DNA from: Lucifuga dentata
Taxonomy: Eukaryota; Chordata; Actinopteri; Ophidiiformes; Bythitidae
Direction: 5' to 3'
DNA: 64,000 bases
NCBI GenBank assembly: GCA_014773175.1
Contig: VXCM01000508.1
Coordinates: 1-64,000 of the forward strand
Shown in pieces: positions 46,848-58,542 of the stretch. Within the stretch, counting starts at the first letter, position 1, and each line of letters opens with the position of its first letter. The translations under genes were made by a program, and so were the position numbers. The notes beneath the pieces were generated by a model. The model searched no databases, was not told where the DNA came from, and saw only the letters and a list, made by a program, of their open reading frames with translations.

Positions 46848-47154
46848 ACTTCCGGTTTTACTAGTGATGGTTTGAGTCAGTTTGTGTTTTTTATTCTGAA
46901 AACATTTATCGGAAGTTTATCACTGCTGCTTTACGCATATTATGGCAAGCTTAGTATTTCCTGTTCCGGAGACTGCCCTTCAAAATAAGTACCCCAAAAT
47001 TTTAAATTTAAAACGAACTTCATTAAAGTTTTCAGTTTGTGGGAGTTTGTTGTGAAGGAGTCAACCCGGAAGTGGTCTTTTACTGCTGCTGGCTGTATGC
47101 ACGCCGGAAATCAGACAGCTGCAGTTCTTGTAAATCACTTAAACACACGGAAAA
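46848..47154 (+). promoter_or_regulatory. umps: umps promoter and 5'UTR with ETS-type sites
   Basis: The interval between the fn1 poly(A) site and the umps start is only ~0.9 kb. It contains ACTTCCGG at 46,848-46,855 and CCGGAAGTG at 47,066-47,074, both matching the ETS/GABP consensus common in housekeeping promoters, and no TATA box. An upstream ATG at 47,097 opens a 23-codon frame that overlaps the umps start. Confidence 0.5.
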
Positions 47155-47168
47155 ATGGACAACAGTAA
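47097..47168 (+). CDS. possible upstream ORF overlapping the umps start
   Basis: ATG at 47,097 followed by 22 further codons and TAA at 47,166-47,168, out of frame with and overlapping the main ATG at 47,155. It would matter only if transcription starts upstream of 47,097, which I cannot determine. Confidence 0.3.
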   Translation: MHAGNQTAAVLVNHLNTRKNGQQ

Positions 47169-49318
47169 CACTGACAGTTTGATACTGAAGCTCCATGATG
47201 TGAACGCGGTTAAATTTGGGGAATATAAACTGAAGAGCGGCATGATGACCCCGATTTATATCGACCTGAGAGTCATGGTTTCCCACCCGAATCTGATGAA
47301 CCAGGTAAACACGTGTTCTCTAGGCAAAGCATGAAAGCTGCTGAATGAGCCTTAAGTTATGTCATATGCAGCAGAAACACTTACGAACAATCTTATTTAC
47401 AACTCCAGTTTTACTTATAGATTAGTGATACTTTTTCACGTTAAAAATGTCTCCGTGTAGGCCATAATGCCTTGGGGCACACGTGGGTGTTTCTGATAAG
47501 ATAGGCTAAAGTCTGAAATTATTGACACTTCAGGATTTCAGTACAGACCTAGTTAGACATCATTCACAAGAATGTTTTTAACACGTGATATACAGCGAAT
47601 TTTGCAGGAAAAGTCCCACCCTTCCACTTCTCAAGCCACTGTGGGTGTGTATACTTTTAAAAAAGCATGGAAATCTCATCCACACATCATGTGAGCCTTA
47701 TAAAGTATTCATTTTCAAGGTGTCCAGTTACACAGCCCGTAGGACGTCTTCACTTCTGAATTCTACAAGAGAGCTGCTGTAAAACAACTAATCATTTAGT
47801 ATTTTAATACAACAAAATTAGTAACTGTCGTCCGTTACAAGTTATTGGAGCATAAAGTGATGGCTAAAAGTTATTTACATAATCAGATCACCAGATAGAA
47901 ACCCCAGGTTTTCAAATTAAGACAAGATGGAAAAAAGCAAACAGTGCTAAATGAGAAAAATTACTAGTAAATTATTACAACTATGATTAGGCTTCTCTGC
48001 ATTGACTGTTCAGCACTATTGTCTTCAAGAAATAATTGAACATACAATTATTAGATCACTTTGATTAACTATACACAAATTGAGGATTATACCAATTAGA
48101 ATAAATTTTGTTTGAAGCCTGTAGATTTTGCCACTTATGGCAGGATCAACAGAAAAGACTTGCTGCTCGTTTGCATTTCTTTTGGACATTCTAACATGGG
48201 CTTTAGACTTTGCTGCACTGGATGGATAGATGATTATTGTGTCCATTGCTACTTTAAAATCTTGACCATCCTGCTATTTCAAAGCCTTTTTCTTGGTTTG
48301 TTCACAGTTGTCAAGTCTCATCTACCAGCGTGCACTAGAAGAAGACCTAAAATTCAACTCTCTGTGTGGGGTTCCATACACAGCTCTGCCCTTGGCCACA
48401 ATTGTCAGCTCTACACATGAACTGCCCATGCTTATCAGAAGAAAGGAGGCCAAGGACTATGGTAGGAGGTTCGACCTGACCTTACACATGGAAGGTTACT
48501 AACCTTAACAAACAATGATATTCACTTTTGGTATGATAGACAAATCTATTTCTGATAGACAGTAAGTCTTTCTAGATAAGTACATGGATCATCTCAAAAA
48601 CTCCGGACTTTGTCAGCTTTAGATATAGATAACCTCCTCTTGGGGTGATTAGCTGAATTTAGAAAATTACTGGATCAGTCTGGAAAGTGGTCCCATCTGG
48701 CTAAATCTGATTGATGCATTTATGTGAATCAGCAGCTCAAGAAACTTTCACTGGTGTGATAAATTTACACTGACAAATGGATCTAAAGTCAATGAATCTG
48801 ATATAATAAATTGTCATTTTGTCTAGAATTGGGACTAAAAGTCTTCTTTATGTTCCCTGCTAGGAACTAAATGTCTGGTGGAGGGGACAGTTCATAAGGG
48901 TGATACGTGTCTGATCATTGAGGACACGGTGACCAGTGGTGCCAGCATCCTGGAGACTGCTGAAGTGCTTTACAAAGAAGGACTGAAGGTGCAGCATCCA
49001 AATGGTTGTAAAAGAGATGCAACATTCAAACAGGAAACCTTTCAAAACAACAATAACAGCTAAGGATGTTGTCTTAAAATGGGCCTCAGTGTGCGTAAAT
49101 TCTTTCTAAATGTTTGTTTATTTGCTAAAGGTGACAGATGCCATTGTAGTGATGGACAGAGAGCAAGGCGCTGTGGAGATGTTGGCTTCAAAGGGAATCA
49201 GACTCCACCCAATCATCTCCATGTTCAAGCTGCTCAACGTGCTGCTGGCAGCCAAATGCATCAATGACCAAACAGCCCAGAGTGTCCGCAAGTTCATCCT
49301 GGACAACAACACCTTCAG
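47155..49318 (+). CDS. umps: umps exons 1-4: orotate phosphoribosyltransferase domain
   Basis: The domain carries K-L-K-S-G near residue 26 and P-I-Y-I-D-L-R (substrate-side motifs) and [11 protein letters not shown]. The PRPP-binding signature [13 protein letters not shown] lies at residues ~118-130, with the two acidic residues intact. Intron 1 is 1.0 kb. Nothing suggests inactivation. Confidence 0.96.
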
Positions 49319-51579
49319 GTGATGCATGTGATGTTTTTTTGCTCCCTCCCTCAGAGCCTACTTTTTTTGGACATTGATGAACATTAATTTCAGCTATGCA
49401 TGTTTTCTATATGTCGTATCTTTAAGGGTTTATCCATTTGTCAAAGGTGGCCATTATGGTGGCGGATAATGTTGTTAAAGTATTAATGTTGTATGTGTTT
49501 GTAGGTATACTTTCATGTGTAACAGCTGCAGGTTGAATTGTGTCTTTCAGCCCCAAGGAGGAGAATGGGAATGGTGTTCCTTCCGCCAAGAAGCCTTGTA
49601 AGGAACAGAACCTGGAGCTGAGCTATGCAGCCAGAGCAAGACTACCAAGTATGTAGTCCTCAGTGTTATTATTTGTGCGGGTTGTCTGTGTGTGACCCAA
49701 ATGGTTCGCCTTTGGGTGAGTGCTCAGTGTCTTGATCACTTCCACTATACCCCCCAAGTCCTTAATTCATGATAATAGGTATACATTGGTCAGAGCTTGC
49801 CATCGCCATAACAAACCAGTTACATGATGCCTGAGTGATAGAAGCCTTTGGTCTCTCTTGTCTGCAGACACCCACTCTCTGGCATCAAAGCTGCTAAGCA
49901 TCATGGAGGAGAAGCAGTCCAACCTCTGTCTGTCTGCTGATGTGACAACAAGTGAGGAGCTGCTCCAGCTGGCTGACTCTATCGGTCCCAAGATCTGCTT
50001 GCTGAAGACCCATGTAGACATCCTAAAGGTAGTCAAACTAGTCTATATGTTACAGGAACATAAGCGCAGGAAGAAATGAATCAATGTTTGTTATGTGTGC
50101 CCTCAGGACTACTCTGCAGCCTTCAGCCAGAAACTGCAGTGTTTGGCAGAGAAACACAACTTCCTCATCTTTGAGGATCGCAAGTTTGCTGACATTGGGA
50201 ACACAGTGAAGCATCAGTATGAAGGTGAGTTTGGAGCTTCATTGTCATTGCCAGACTCTTGACCTGTTGAAGATCCTGTTTGTATTTAAATGTCTGCTAA
50301 TGGTTACTTAACTGTGCTCACATTTATCTGTACCGCAGGTGGCCTGTACCAGATCTCTTCTTGGTCCCACATAGTGAATGCCCATGCTGTGCCAGGGCCT
50401 GGAGTGGTGAAAGGTCTGAGTGCTGTAGGAAAGCCACTGGGCCGAGGCTGTTTGCTCATAGCGCAGATGAGCTCCCAGGGCTCTCTGGCTACTGGTGAAT
50501 ACACTAATGCTGTGGTAAGTATTTCTGCATAAGGCTTTTTCCAACTTAACCCAGAAACTCCAAAGTGGTCCATCATTCCTTGTTTCTAGTATATTTAGCT
50601 CTTATCCTTATTGTAGGTGAAGATGGCAGAAGAGCAGTCAGACTTTGTGATTGGGTTCATCTGTGGCTCCAAGATCACCAAGAGGCCAGAGTTTATCCAC
50701 ATGACTCCTGGGGTGCAGATGAAGACTGGAGGTGAATTGAATTCTCTGCAGATTAGACTTCAAATCCGAAATCTTCTGCGTTTCAAGAGGTCATATGTGA
50801 TCAGTTCCTGTGTTCTTTGGTTGATCCGTTTTCTGTCAGCCTGCCTCTTCTATGTCTACTCAGTAATTTCCCACATCCAGCATTTCTAAATCTCCCAGCA
50901 ACTTTCAACTTTTACTACCCCGATGGCAACTGCATAGTAATAACATGAGTACAGGTTTTTCCAGTTTGAACTTGTGACTGCATAACATTATGAAGCTCAG
51001 GTGATTCTGCAAACAAAGGAACTAACGGCAAACATGGAAAAAAACATGAAGTGTTTTTGCATATTTTTCGAGAGTAATTGTCTTTTAGTGCAGTTAAACA
51101 TATTTTTCGAGAGTAATTGTCTTTTAGTGCAGTTAAACATATTTTTTGAGAGTAATTGTCTTTTAGTGCAGTTAAACATTCACCAAAGTGGAAAAACTGC
51201 ACATCGTTTGATGACTAAATTTTACAAACAGCTGTTGATGCCCTCACTTTTGTCTTTGCTGACGTTATGCTTAGTTTGTAACACTAGGAGGCACTGTGGA
51301 ACAAGAAATGTGAACTGACTATGATTTCAAATACCTGAATAGCAATCTCATTCTTTCTCTCTTTCTTTTCCAGGTGATATGTTGGGCCAGCAGTACACCA
51401 CCCCTGAGGACGTTATCTATACTAAAGGCTCTGACATCATCATTGTGGGACGGGGGATCTTGGAGGCTCCTGATAGGCTGGAATTTGCTGAGTTATACAG
51501 GAAGTCAGGTTGGGAGGCCTACAGTAAGAGACTAGGCCAGTTTGGCCAGGAGTTCAGGGATGATGTCTACGTCAGTTAA
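47155..51579 (+). CDS. umps: uridine 5'-monophosphate synthase (complete, 10 exons)
   Basis: Bifunctional cytosolic enzyme for the last two steps of de novo pyrimidine synthesis: orotate plus PRPP to OMP, then OMP to UMP. Exons: 47155-47304, 48308-48461, 48864-48988, 49131-49318, 49551-49648, 49868-50028, 50107-50224, 50339-50514, 50617-50731, 51374-51579. All junctions are GT-AG, phases agree, and the sum is 1491 bases, 496 residues, versus about 480 in mammals. The start has a good context (A at -3, G at +4). Residues ~1-205 are orotate phosphoribosyltransferase, ~206-240 a linker, and the rest OMP decarboxylase. The C-terminus extends about a dozen residues past the mammalian end. Confidence 0.97.
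47305..48307. other. umps intron 1
   Basis: 1.0-kb AT-rich intron between the first and second OPRT exons. No repeat or second exon is recognised. Confidence 0.6.
49551..51579 (+). CDS. umps: umps exons 5-10: linker and OMP decarboxylase domain
   Basis: Exon 5 is a hydrophilic linker rich in K, E and N. Exon 6 has L-C-L-S-A-D-V and K-T-H-V-D-I-L. Exon 7 has the catalytic [13 protein letters not shown], with D316, K318 and D321 in my numbering forming the D-K-x-x-D catalytic set. Exon 9 has the phosphate-binding M-T-P-G-V-Q, and exon 10 V-G-R-G-I. The protein ends [16 protein letters not shown]. Confidence 0.96.
51060..51176 (+). repeat. 39-bp minisatellite, three copies, in umps intron 9
   Basis: Units 51,060-51,098, 51,099-51,137 and 51,138-51,176 are identical except for one C-to-T change in the third. 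Each begins 'catatttttcgagagtaatt'. The unit is 13 codons long and open in one frame, but lies inside an intron. Confidence 0.95.
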
Positions 51580-52030
51580 GTACTGTCCTAGATTTTAACT
51601 GAAGCTTTAATTAGGACCTCTGTAGATGATATAGAGATCGCCAGGAAATCAGTGTACACCTTACATATTCAGTTGTGTGTGCATCTGTACACCCTACTGC
51701 CACAGTTTAAGAGGTGTTGGGGAAGTGGATACTTTTCTATTGAACATCTTTTGATTTCCTTTAGTTTTGCTGACTTCTGACTGCCTGTAAAAACTGCAGA
51801 TAAAAATATTTCAAAACATTTCAGTATTAGATTATTTGCAGATAGCTTGATTTAGTTCATCCTTAATGCATCCTTTAGTATATCTACTTTTTTTTAAAAT
51901 GAGTTTTTTAATACTTGAAATCATTCTGTAGATTTGATTATTAGGACCAGGTACACGAGTTGTCAAGTTGTCATTCCTGTGACAAAGCTACTCCTTCATC
52001 AAAAACCCAATAAATCTGTCTGCTTTGCTG
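51580..52030 (+). terminator. umps: umps 3'UTR and polyadenylation signal
   Basis: AATAAA at 52,009-52,014 followed by a T/G-rich stretch ('ctgtctgctttgctgctg') is the likely 3' end. A second AATAAA cluster near 52,801-52,820 could serve a longer form. Confidence 0.65.
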
Positions 52031-54325
52031 CTGAAGTAGACTTGTTTGTAATTACTGTTTATCACTTTATTGAAAGTGCTATCATTTCTGACAAACTTTT
52101 AATCTGATGTTTCAGTTAGCGATGTGATGATAGCAATGGACGGTGGGACTGGGAAAACACTCAAGTGTCTTATAAAATGTTATAGATAAAAGACTGATTG
52201 GAATGCCCTGGAAGAAAATGAGCTGTGAGGGCCTGCATAAAAATGTACTTTTTTTCACTTTTAACCTAACTGTTTAATCATAATAATGCTTATCTATTAG
52301 CAAGTTACCCTATTAGATTATAATTTATGTTGGTAACCAGCTTGGTAAAGGCTAATGTCTATCCGTCCATATTGAAAATGAAAAACAACACTAATTTAAA
52401 TCCAGAGTTTTTCTGAAGTCAGACAGTCATTTATTGTGTAGATAACGATGGACGCACAGAATGAAGAGATCATCCCTTCATTATTTGGCATTACTGCTCC
52501 AGGACTGTCTTTTCACTTGTTAACTACAACTGATGAAACATGGTAAAACAAAACTAAAAATATTTCCTGCAGTTTGTCACAATTCAGAAGTTAAACTTTG
52601 TAAACATGTCCTTGTGCACAACATACAAAAAGTCAGTATCTTTCGAGTCCATGATCTTTACCATGGTGTAATCTAGTGTTTTTGTTTGAAAGGGACATGC
52701 CTCTGCTTTTTTCCCCCCACCAATTATTTCCTTGTGTGTCCATTTGAAAGGAAATGGCATATTTTTTTGTACTGTAAGACAAAATAATTTCAATAATCTT
52801 AATAAATGATCAATAATAAATGACTCTTGCTGCTTTCTGTGTGTTGGTTTTGAAGTTGCATAGTAAGGGTATCAGGAGGGAAGTGAGATGTCGATTGAAA
52901 TAGTAGTTTTGCTTTTGTAAGCTTCTGTACTTTGCTATAAACTTCAGAACTCCCAAGAAGTGTCTTCACAGATCATGGGCTGATAAACTTCATTTGCTGC
53001 ATATGAGGCCACAGAAGTTCCTTCATACTGTATATGTCAAACATAAAACCTGTGAGCCAAATAAGGCCTGTGGCACAAGTGTATCCAGCCTATCGTGACA
53101 GAATATTGGTTCAGTTACACTACAAAGCCCAACATGCATTGCAATCTACCGTGCAGCACAAACTGTCACATTAACTATTCATTTTGTTTTTGATTTGCAT
53201 GTCAGTGATGTGCGTGTACGAGGGAAAACATGAATGTTGCTGATTTCAGTAAAATATCAAAGTAATTTTCTGCAAATTTTGATATCCTGTAGCTGAGCTG
53301 TCAGTCATTTGAAAGATTCAGTGAATAGATGTAGGACACAGAAAAGCAGAAGTATGATTCGACTGTAGACTCATGATTTTTGCATGTTTTTTTTTTTATA
53401 TCAATAGTTTGTTTTACATAGAAACAGAAAAATCTGTAGATGAATTTTTGCGCATTTCCTGTTTACACAATTCATACGCACAGGGCATTTTTGGATCAAA
53501 CACTGGCCAGTTTGTGTCATAAGAGTGTTGATAAACGAATATAAGCTTAGTTATCTAGTCATAAATTATAAACACAGTGACTGAGCTTCACACAACAGGC
53601 ACAAATTACATTTTCATTAACGGGATAAACTCCAAAAAGTGTCACATGGTGCCATCAGTCAACTTTTGATATTCTGATTTCCTATAATAAATGTTTGTCA
53701 CTGTGGTCAAAATCAACTTTGATCAACCTTTACAAAATAACACAAATATTTTTAAAAGAATATATAAAATATATATCTAAAAATTAGACAAACATTAAAT
53801 ATGTTAAATATGTATTAAATGTACATGTGAATATGTATTACTATTATTATAGAGAAAGTAGAGAGATGTTTAGGACTTTGTTAGGGCTAATTTTTTCTTT
53901 ACTGGCTGGAGTTTAGCTCCAAACGTCTCAGTTCCAGCGAGGGTTCCATGTTGAATTTCCTCGTTACCGAGCAGTAGAAACTCGTTTGCAAGGCACATGA
54001 TATGGAAATATCATGATGCATGGAAAGGCGGTGAATGAGACAAAGTGTGCAGGTGCTGTTTTTCTATGGCGACACCCGAGAGAAGAAAGTTACTCTGAAA
54101 CACCTTTTTCTCAGGTTTTCCTGCGGACCAACCGGGCGCAGAGGTCACGCACCCTGCCTGGCTTTAGAGGAGGGGGGCGGTGTGGACAGAGACAAGGGTT
54201 GGTAGGAATAATGGACACACACACACACACACCTCCCCCTTTATGTCAATATTGGATCAGAGCAACGCACCGTGCGACAGGTGTCTGTGCGCTCTGCATG
54301 GATCCACTTTGCCGTTTTCAAGGGG

Positions 54326-54377
<52 letters not shown>

Positions 54378-54394
54378 AAGAAAGAATGTAGAGG
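52031..54394. other. intergenic DNA downstream of umps
   Basis: AT-rich sequence with no exon-like frames. From about 53,900 the composition becomes more GC-rich and leads into a TATA-containing promoter candidate. A (GA)n microsatellite lies at 54,328-54,373. Confidence 0.5.
54328..54373. repeat. (GA)n microsatellite
   Basis: About 23 GA units directly upstream of the TATA candidate at 54,395. Confidence 0.9.
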
Positions 54395-54452
54395 TATAAA
54401 AGGTGTATACCTGTCACAAGAAGCACACTTTCAGTGCGACCTAGGCGTAAAG
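54395..54452 (+). promoter_or_regulatory. candidate TATA promoter and first exon of an unidentified gene
   Basis: TATAAAA at 54,395-54,401 is followed about 25-30 bases later by a short segment ending AAAG|GTGAGC at 54,452/54,453, a good splice donor. This is the arrangement expected of a TATA promoter with a short non-coding first exon. No protein can be assigned. Confidence 0.35.
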
Positions 54453-54493
54453 GTGAGCTAAATCTGGCTTTTCACTTTTCTCCTTAAGGTACT

Positions 54494-54505
54494 TCTTTAT
54501 ATTCG

Positions 54506-54542
<37 letters not shown>

Positions 54543-54568
54543 CTTCACAATATGCNTCTTTATATTCG

Positions 54569-54605
<37 letters not shown>

Positions 54606-54618
54606 CTTCACAATATGC
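54494..54618. repeat. assembly duplication containing (CT)n
   Basis: 62 bases (54,494-54,555) repeated exactly at 54,557-54,618 around a single N; each copy holds a CT microsatellite. Confidence 0.85.
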
Positions 54619-54677
54619 ATTTTTAAAGAGAGTTAAGTTGTGATTAGCGCACTAACTTTTCCAAATCTCTCATAAAG

Positions 54678-54832
54678 GTTACCTGGAGCCAGCTGTCCTC
54701 CGAGTCTGGATGACGGTCTGGATCACTTCTCCGGTCTTTTCCGTCACTTTTCCATGTCTGTATTTGCCTCACGTTGAGCCTCACGTACAATACCTGAAGA
54801 TGAAGTTTTGTTCGTTCGGCTCGCGTTAAGCA
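54678..54832 (+). other. candidate non-coding exon
   Basis: Flanked by an acceptor-like CTCATAAAG and a donor CAG|GTACGG. It is GC-richer than its surroundings. Its frames are short: the longest from an ATG is about 39 codons and ends within the segment. It fits as a second 5'UTR exon of the 54.4-kb promoter candidate, but this is speculative. Confidence 0.25.
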
Positions 54833-55544
54833 GGTACGGGTTGGCAACTGGAAAAGACACAAAGAGAAGAGTTTTCATCATGGAAGAACGTCACTGTTGT
54901 TAAACCAGCCTTAATTCAGACACAAAGCGGAATATTGTCTTTAAAAGAGTTTGTTCCTTCAAGTGAAATACACCGTAATCGAGGGTGCAAAAGGGCAGGG
55001 TCAGGTAATTCCATAATGCTGTTTAAGTCGTTATAATGAAGAGCAAAGATCAACAAAATGCTCCCAAATTAAAATACTCAGAAAGCCGTTTCTCCAAGAT
55101 CCAATATATGCTAAGACTCATAGTATGAAGAAATTATAATATAATTGGCCAGGTGTGTGGAATATTTCCCCCTGAATGGGTGGATTAGCTTATTTGCATA
55201 CAGCTGTCAGCAGGCCATGCTCTAAAGAAAGCCATTGCAGCCTTGAACCAAAATGTTGCCTGACAAGTAGATTGTCATGATTGTTTTTCTGTGGGGAAAG
55301 AAAAAAAAAAGTGTTTTGAAAAGGAATGACAAAAGGATAGACAACAGGCAGTTGCACCAGGTTGAATTGGTGGCTATGAAGGAGTGAATTAGAGAAGTCC
55401 TAACTTAAAGTCAATGTGTTTCCTTTAACTGAATCAAGCTTAACCAGCAGAGTCACTATGGTAATTCCAGTCTTCAATCAATCCAAAGATTCATCTAAAA
55501 TCCAAAAGGATTTTAACCGAATCCTGTCATCTTTATGACACTGT

Positions 55545-55822
55545 TTGAATTGCAGGTGATAATGTGTTCTTTTCCCGACAGAGCTGAAAAGGTTGACATT
55601 TACAATGGCAGGGATGATAATCTCCATGTCCTCCCTTGGTGCCCTTATCATAATCATTTTCCCACTGGTGCATTCATGATGATCGTGTGTATTTTCCACT
55701 GGGGGCCTATTCATTACTGTCTATCTCCTACGTCATGGACAGAGGCTGGAGGCGAGCACCAGGGATTAGAGAGATGGGCTTAATAGGAGGTTGTGTTAAT
55801 CATTAACTAACCATTAACCACC
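55545..55822 (+). promoter_or_regulatory. possible conserved non-coding element with a perfect HNF1 palindrome
   Basis: A ~280-base block with balanced composition and no repeats, unlike its AT-rich flanks. At 55,795-55,807 it has GTTAATCATTAAC, a perfect match to the HNF1 consensus GTTAATNATTAAC, followed by a second half-site CCATTAACC. An 82-codon frame crosses it but has no recognisable similarity. Conservation is a guess from composition. Confidence 0.35.
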
Positions 55823-55823
55823 N

Positions 55824-55826
55824 CCC

Positions 55827-55857
<31 letters not shown>

Positions 55858-55858
55858 C
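55824..55858. repeat. C-run plus (CA)n
   Basis: C-rich run after an N at 55,823, then a CA microsatellite. Confidence 0.85.
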
Positions 55859-56924
55859 AGACTTCTGATATGGGCCATCTGCTATTTGGATGCTGTGCTG
55901 CAGCTTCCAGCCATCGCACGTTTACATTAATTCTTTGTGTTGTTCCTTGTTAAAGGGTCAAACTAGGTTACTGTCACTGTTACCAGGTTAATGTTTTTTT
56001 TTAAATCTGATTTTGTAATAAGTGTTTGAATCTTGTGTATCTCAGAAGGACAATAAATTATAAATTGACGAGTCCACTATTGCAAGCATGCAGAGAAAAA
56101 TTACTATATTACTATATTCTAAAGAATAAACTCCAGTTTTGAACTTCCGGTTTCAAACAGTTTCCATTTCACTGACTGTGGAGTAAAACTTGTATTTCTT
56201 AATTTAGCTGGAAAAATAGCGATGACACCCACATGCAAACTACCGAAAAAACTAAGAACTGAAAGCACCCCAAGTATTTTAATAGGTTATAAACTGACCA
56301 AATTAACCACTGACCAGTTGTTTCTTTAACATCCTGCTTAATTTTTAAGATTTCAATAAAAAGGCCTCCAATTTCTCCAAAACTGCAGGCCTCTAAAATG
56401 GAAATGATGTGTTTGATCTACAGTACATATGATTCATTATTCAATACAAGCTTAAAACTAATCATATTCCAAGTTCCAGTGGATCATCTTCATGGCTAAA
56501 AATGATTAATTTTAATCTCTGGCTGAAACTCAATAACCCATACTACAATTATAATACAGTGTTATACAATTAGAAGGTGTTTTGGTTGCTGTTGCTAATT
56601 CAAATATGAATTAATTTGTGTGTGTGCAGCCAGTGAACAAACAGGTTTTATGCACATAAGTGTCAGTTTGATAGAAAAGTAAAAGCATGTTCTCAAAGCA
56701 TATCTACCTTCAGTGCAATCAGAAATGCTCGGGCTGCAGTTTGATGTATGCATGTTTTCTTCTTTGGACATTTCTGCATTCACATCAATTTTGTCAGTCA
56801 CCTCCTATTTAGCTCAACACGTGTCTCATATGTATCATCACCTTAGCAGTTAAAAAAGCCATCATGAGAAAGTCTGTCCTACATGTCATTCTTTACCTGA
56901 GATCCTATTTGCCTCTGCTTGCAG

Positions 56925-57072
56925 CTCCAGTCAATATTTGTTTAAAGCCGGAGGAAGAGAAACCTCACACTCCTCAGTATCCTGGTTACCTTGCCTCAAC
57001 TCAGGCTTACTGTCCCAACTGGTCCTGCTGTTGCTACACCCTGACTTCTCCAGCAGCCACAGCAGCTAGAAG
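56925..57072 (+). CDS. orphan exon candidate, unknown protein
   Basis: 148 bases between the acceptor TGCTTGCAG and the donor AAG|GTAATT, open in one frame (phase 1 in, phase 2 out). It encodes a Pro/Tyr/Cys-rich segment including P-Q-Y-P-G-Y and N-W-S-C-C-C-Y. I do not recognise the protein. It may join the 58,432 candidate, whose matching phase gives V-T-Y-V-P-P-L-Y and then a stop. It may equally be chance. Confidence 0.25.
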
Positions 57073-57436
57073 GTAATTACTTAAGAATTCAGCAAGTGGA
57101 AAGTAGCCAGCTGCTTATTTCCTGAAACGTAAAGGGGCTGTGCATTACATCGTTTGTGGAAATTTGGGTCCAGTGCAGCAAAAATGGACATGAATCTACC
57201 ACAAACTGTCTCTGGACAAAGGGTGGACAAAGTAACACAAACTATTTGTGATCATTGATCAAACGCATTCAAACTGTATCACCATTCAAACATTCACACC
57301 CCGGGTCATATTAGCTTTCAATCTGTCTGCCCAGTTTTTAACATGTAAAAAAGAGGTGGGACCATCTCTACTTTGCTACTTGAGATTTTAAAACCACATG
57401 ACATGAGACAAACAGAGCTCCAAAGATGCCAAATCA

Positions 57437-57571
57437 CCTGAGTCCAACCTGCAAGATGAACAAACTTGTAAAGCAAGGCAACATGAGGCAATCAGAGACA
57501 TTTNCCTGAGTCCAACCTGCAAGATGAACAAACTTGTAAAGCAAGGCAACATGAGGCAATCAGAGACATTT
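57437..57571. repeat. assembly duplication
   Basis: 67 bases (57,437-57,503) repeated exactly at 57,505-57,571 around a single N. Confidence 0.85.
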
Positions 57572-58041
57572 CCAGTGCTCACAACACATACAGGATATAA
57601 TCGTTGACAACTGATACTAAATGGTTCTGCAGCCCAAAGACATGCAGATTAGTGAACTGGAAAATGTGAATCACCTGTAGGTGTGGATGTGAGTATGAAT
57701 GAGTTTGTGTCAGACTGTTCCTGCCTCTCGCCCAGTGATAGCTGGCATAGGCTCCAGCTCCCCAAACTCTGAAGAGAAAAAGTAGCTACATACTGTAGAT
57801 TGTATGATGTTTTTTTATATTTTATCTATGCACTATTCTATATATCAAAAATTTAGCACAGAATGTAGTGTGTAAATACTGTATGTGTTGCTCCTCTCAT
57901 TACTTGAAGACACATATGAGGAGAGACCCATGTCATCCATATTGGCTCAGATGATGTGTAAGAACACTAGGTCTTACACAAATTAAAGGTATTACACAAA
58001 GGTGTAACACCTTTAATATCTATAATAGCCACTCATGCCTA

Positions 58042-58116
58042 TTAAAGGATCATACCAGTGATTGTGCATATTTGAGCCCATTATATATATGCATGATTGC
58101 CGGTATGGTCCTTTAA
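58042..58116. mobile_element. copy C of TTAA mini-element, complete palindromic form
   Basis: 75 bases bounded by TTAA on both sides, with inverted ends AGGATCATACC and GGTATGGTCCT (one mismatch when compared as inverted repeats). The core contains 'tttgagccca'. TTAA flanks are the target duplication of piggyBac-type transposons, so this may be a piggyBac-related MITE; the family name is an inference. Confidence 0.6.
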
Positions 58117-58431
58117 GTTTAGTTTGACACATTACCTGAAATTACACACAATTACAAACACTGCCACAAAGGTGGGTCATATTTTGTTTTGTACCTATTA
58201 AGAATATATAACAGACACACACTTAAAGAAGTGCTTCCACAATCCAGAACTACTTTGATATTGTAGTACAATATACTGTGAAATTGGACACATCAAAACA
58301 TTCCGAGCTGTTTGCCATCTTATGAAGTTAACATGCATCAGAGCTGAACCAAAAGGAAAAGCTCAAGCTGCTTGTTCCTTGTTCATGGCTCTTGCTGAAC
58401 TGGCTGTAACCCTGTGAGCTCTGGTCTGCAG

Positions 58432-58542
58432 GGTTACGTATGTGCCCCCTTTGTATCAGGACCATCAAGACCACTGCTTGTTGCTGTAAAGGAGCAACGT
58501 GATTACGGATATGGGGCCTATTACAACTGGTAGCTGCTATCT
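58432..58542 (+). other. exon-like segment with strong splice sites
   Basis: Acceptor CTGGTCTGCAG and donor CT|GTAAGT flank 111 bases. One frame encodes 33 residues ending G-A-Y-Y-N-W before a TAG at 58,531. All three frames contain a stop, so it would be a terminal coding exon, UTR or part of a non-coding RNA. Confidence 0.25.

Noticed and set aside
51001..51318. Open frame made of 13-residue repeats within umps
   Set aside because: It is the 39-bp minisatellite inside an intron; exon phases on both sides show it is removed.
54013..54399. 128-codon open frame ending in Arg-Glu repeats
   Set aside because: The tail is a GA microsatellite, and the frame overlaps the TATA box candidate.
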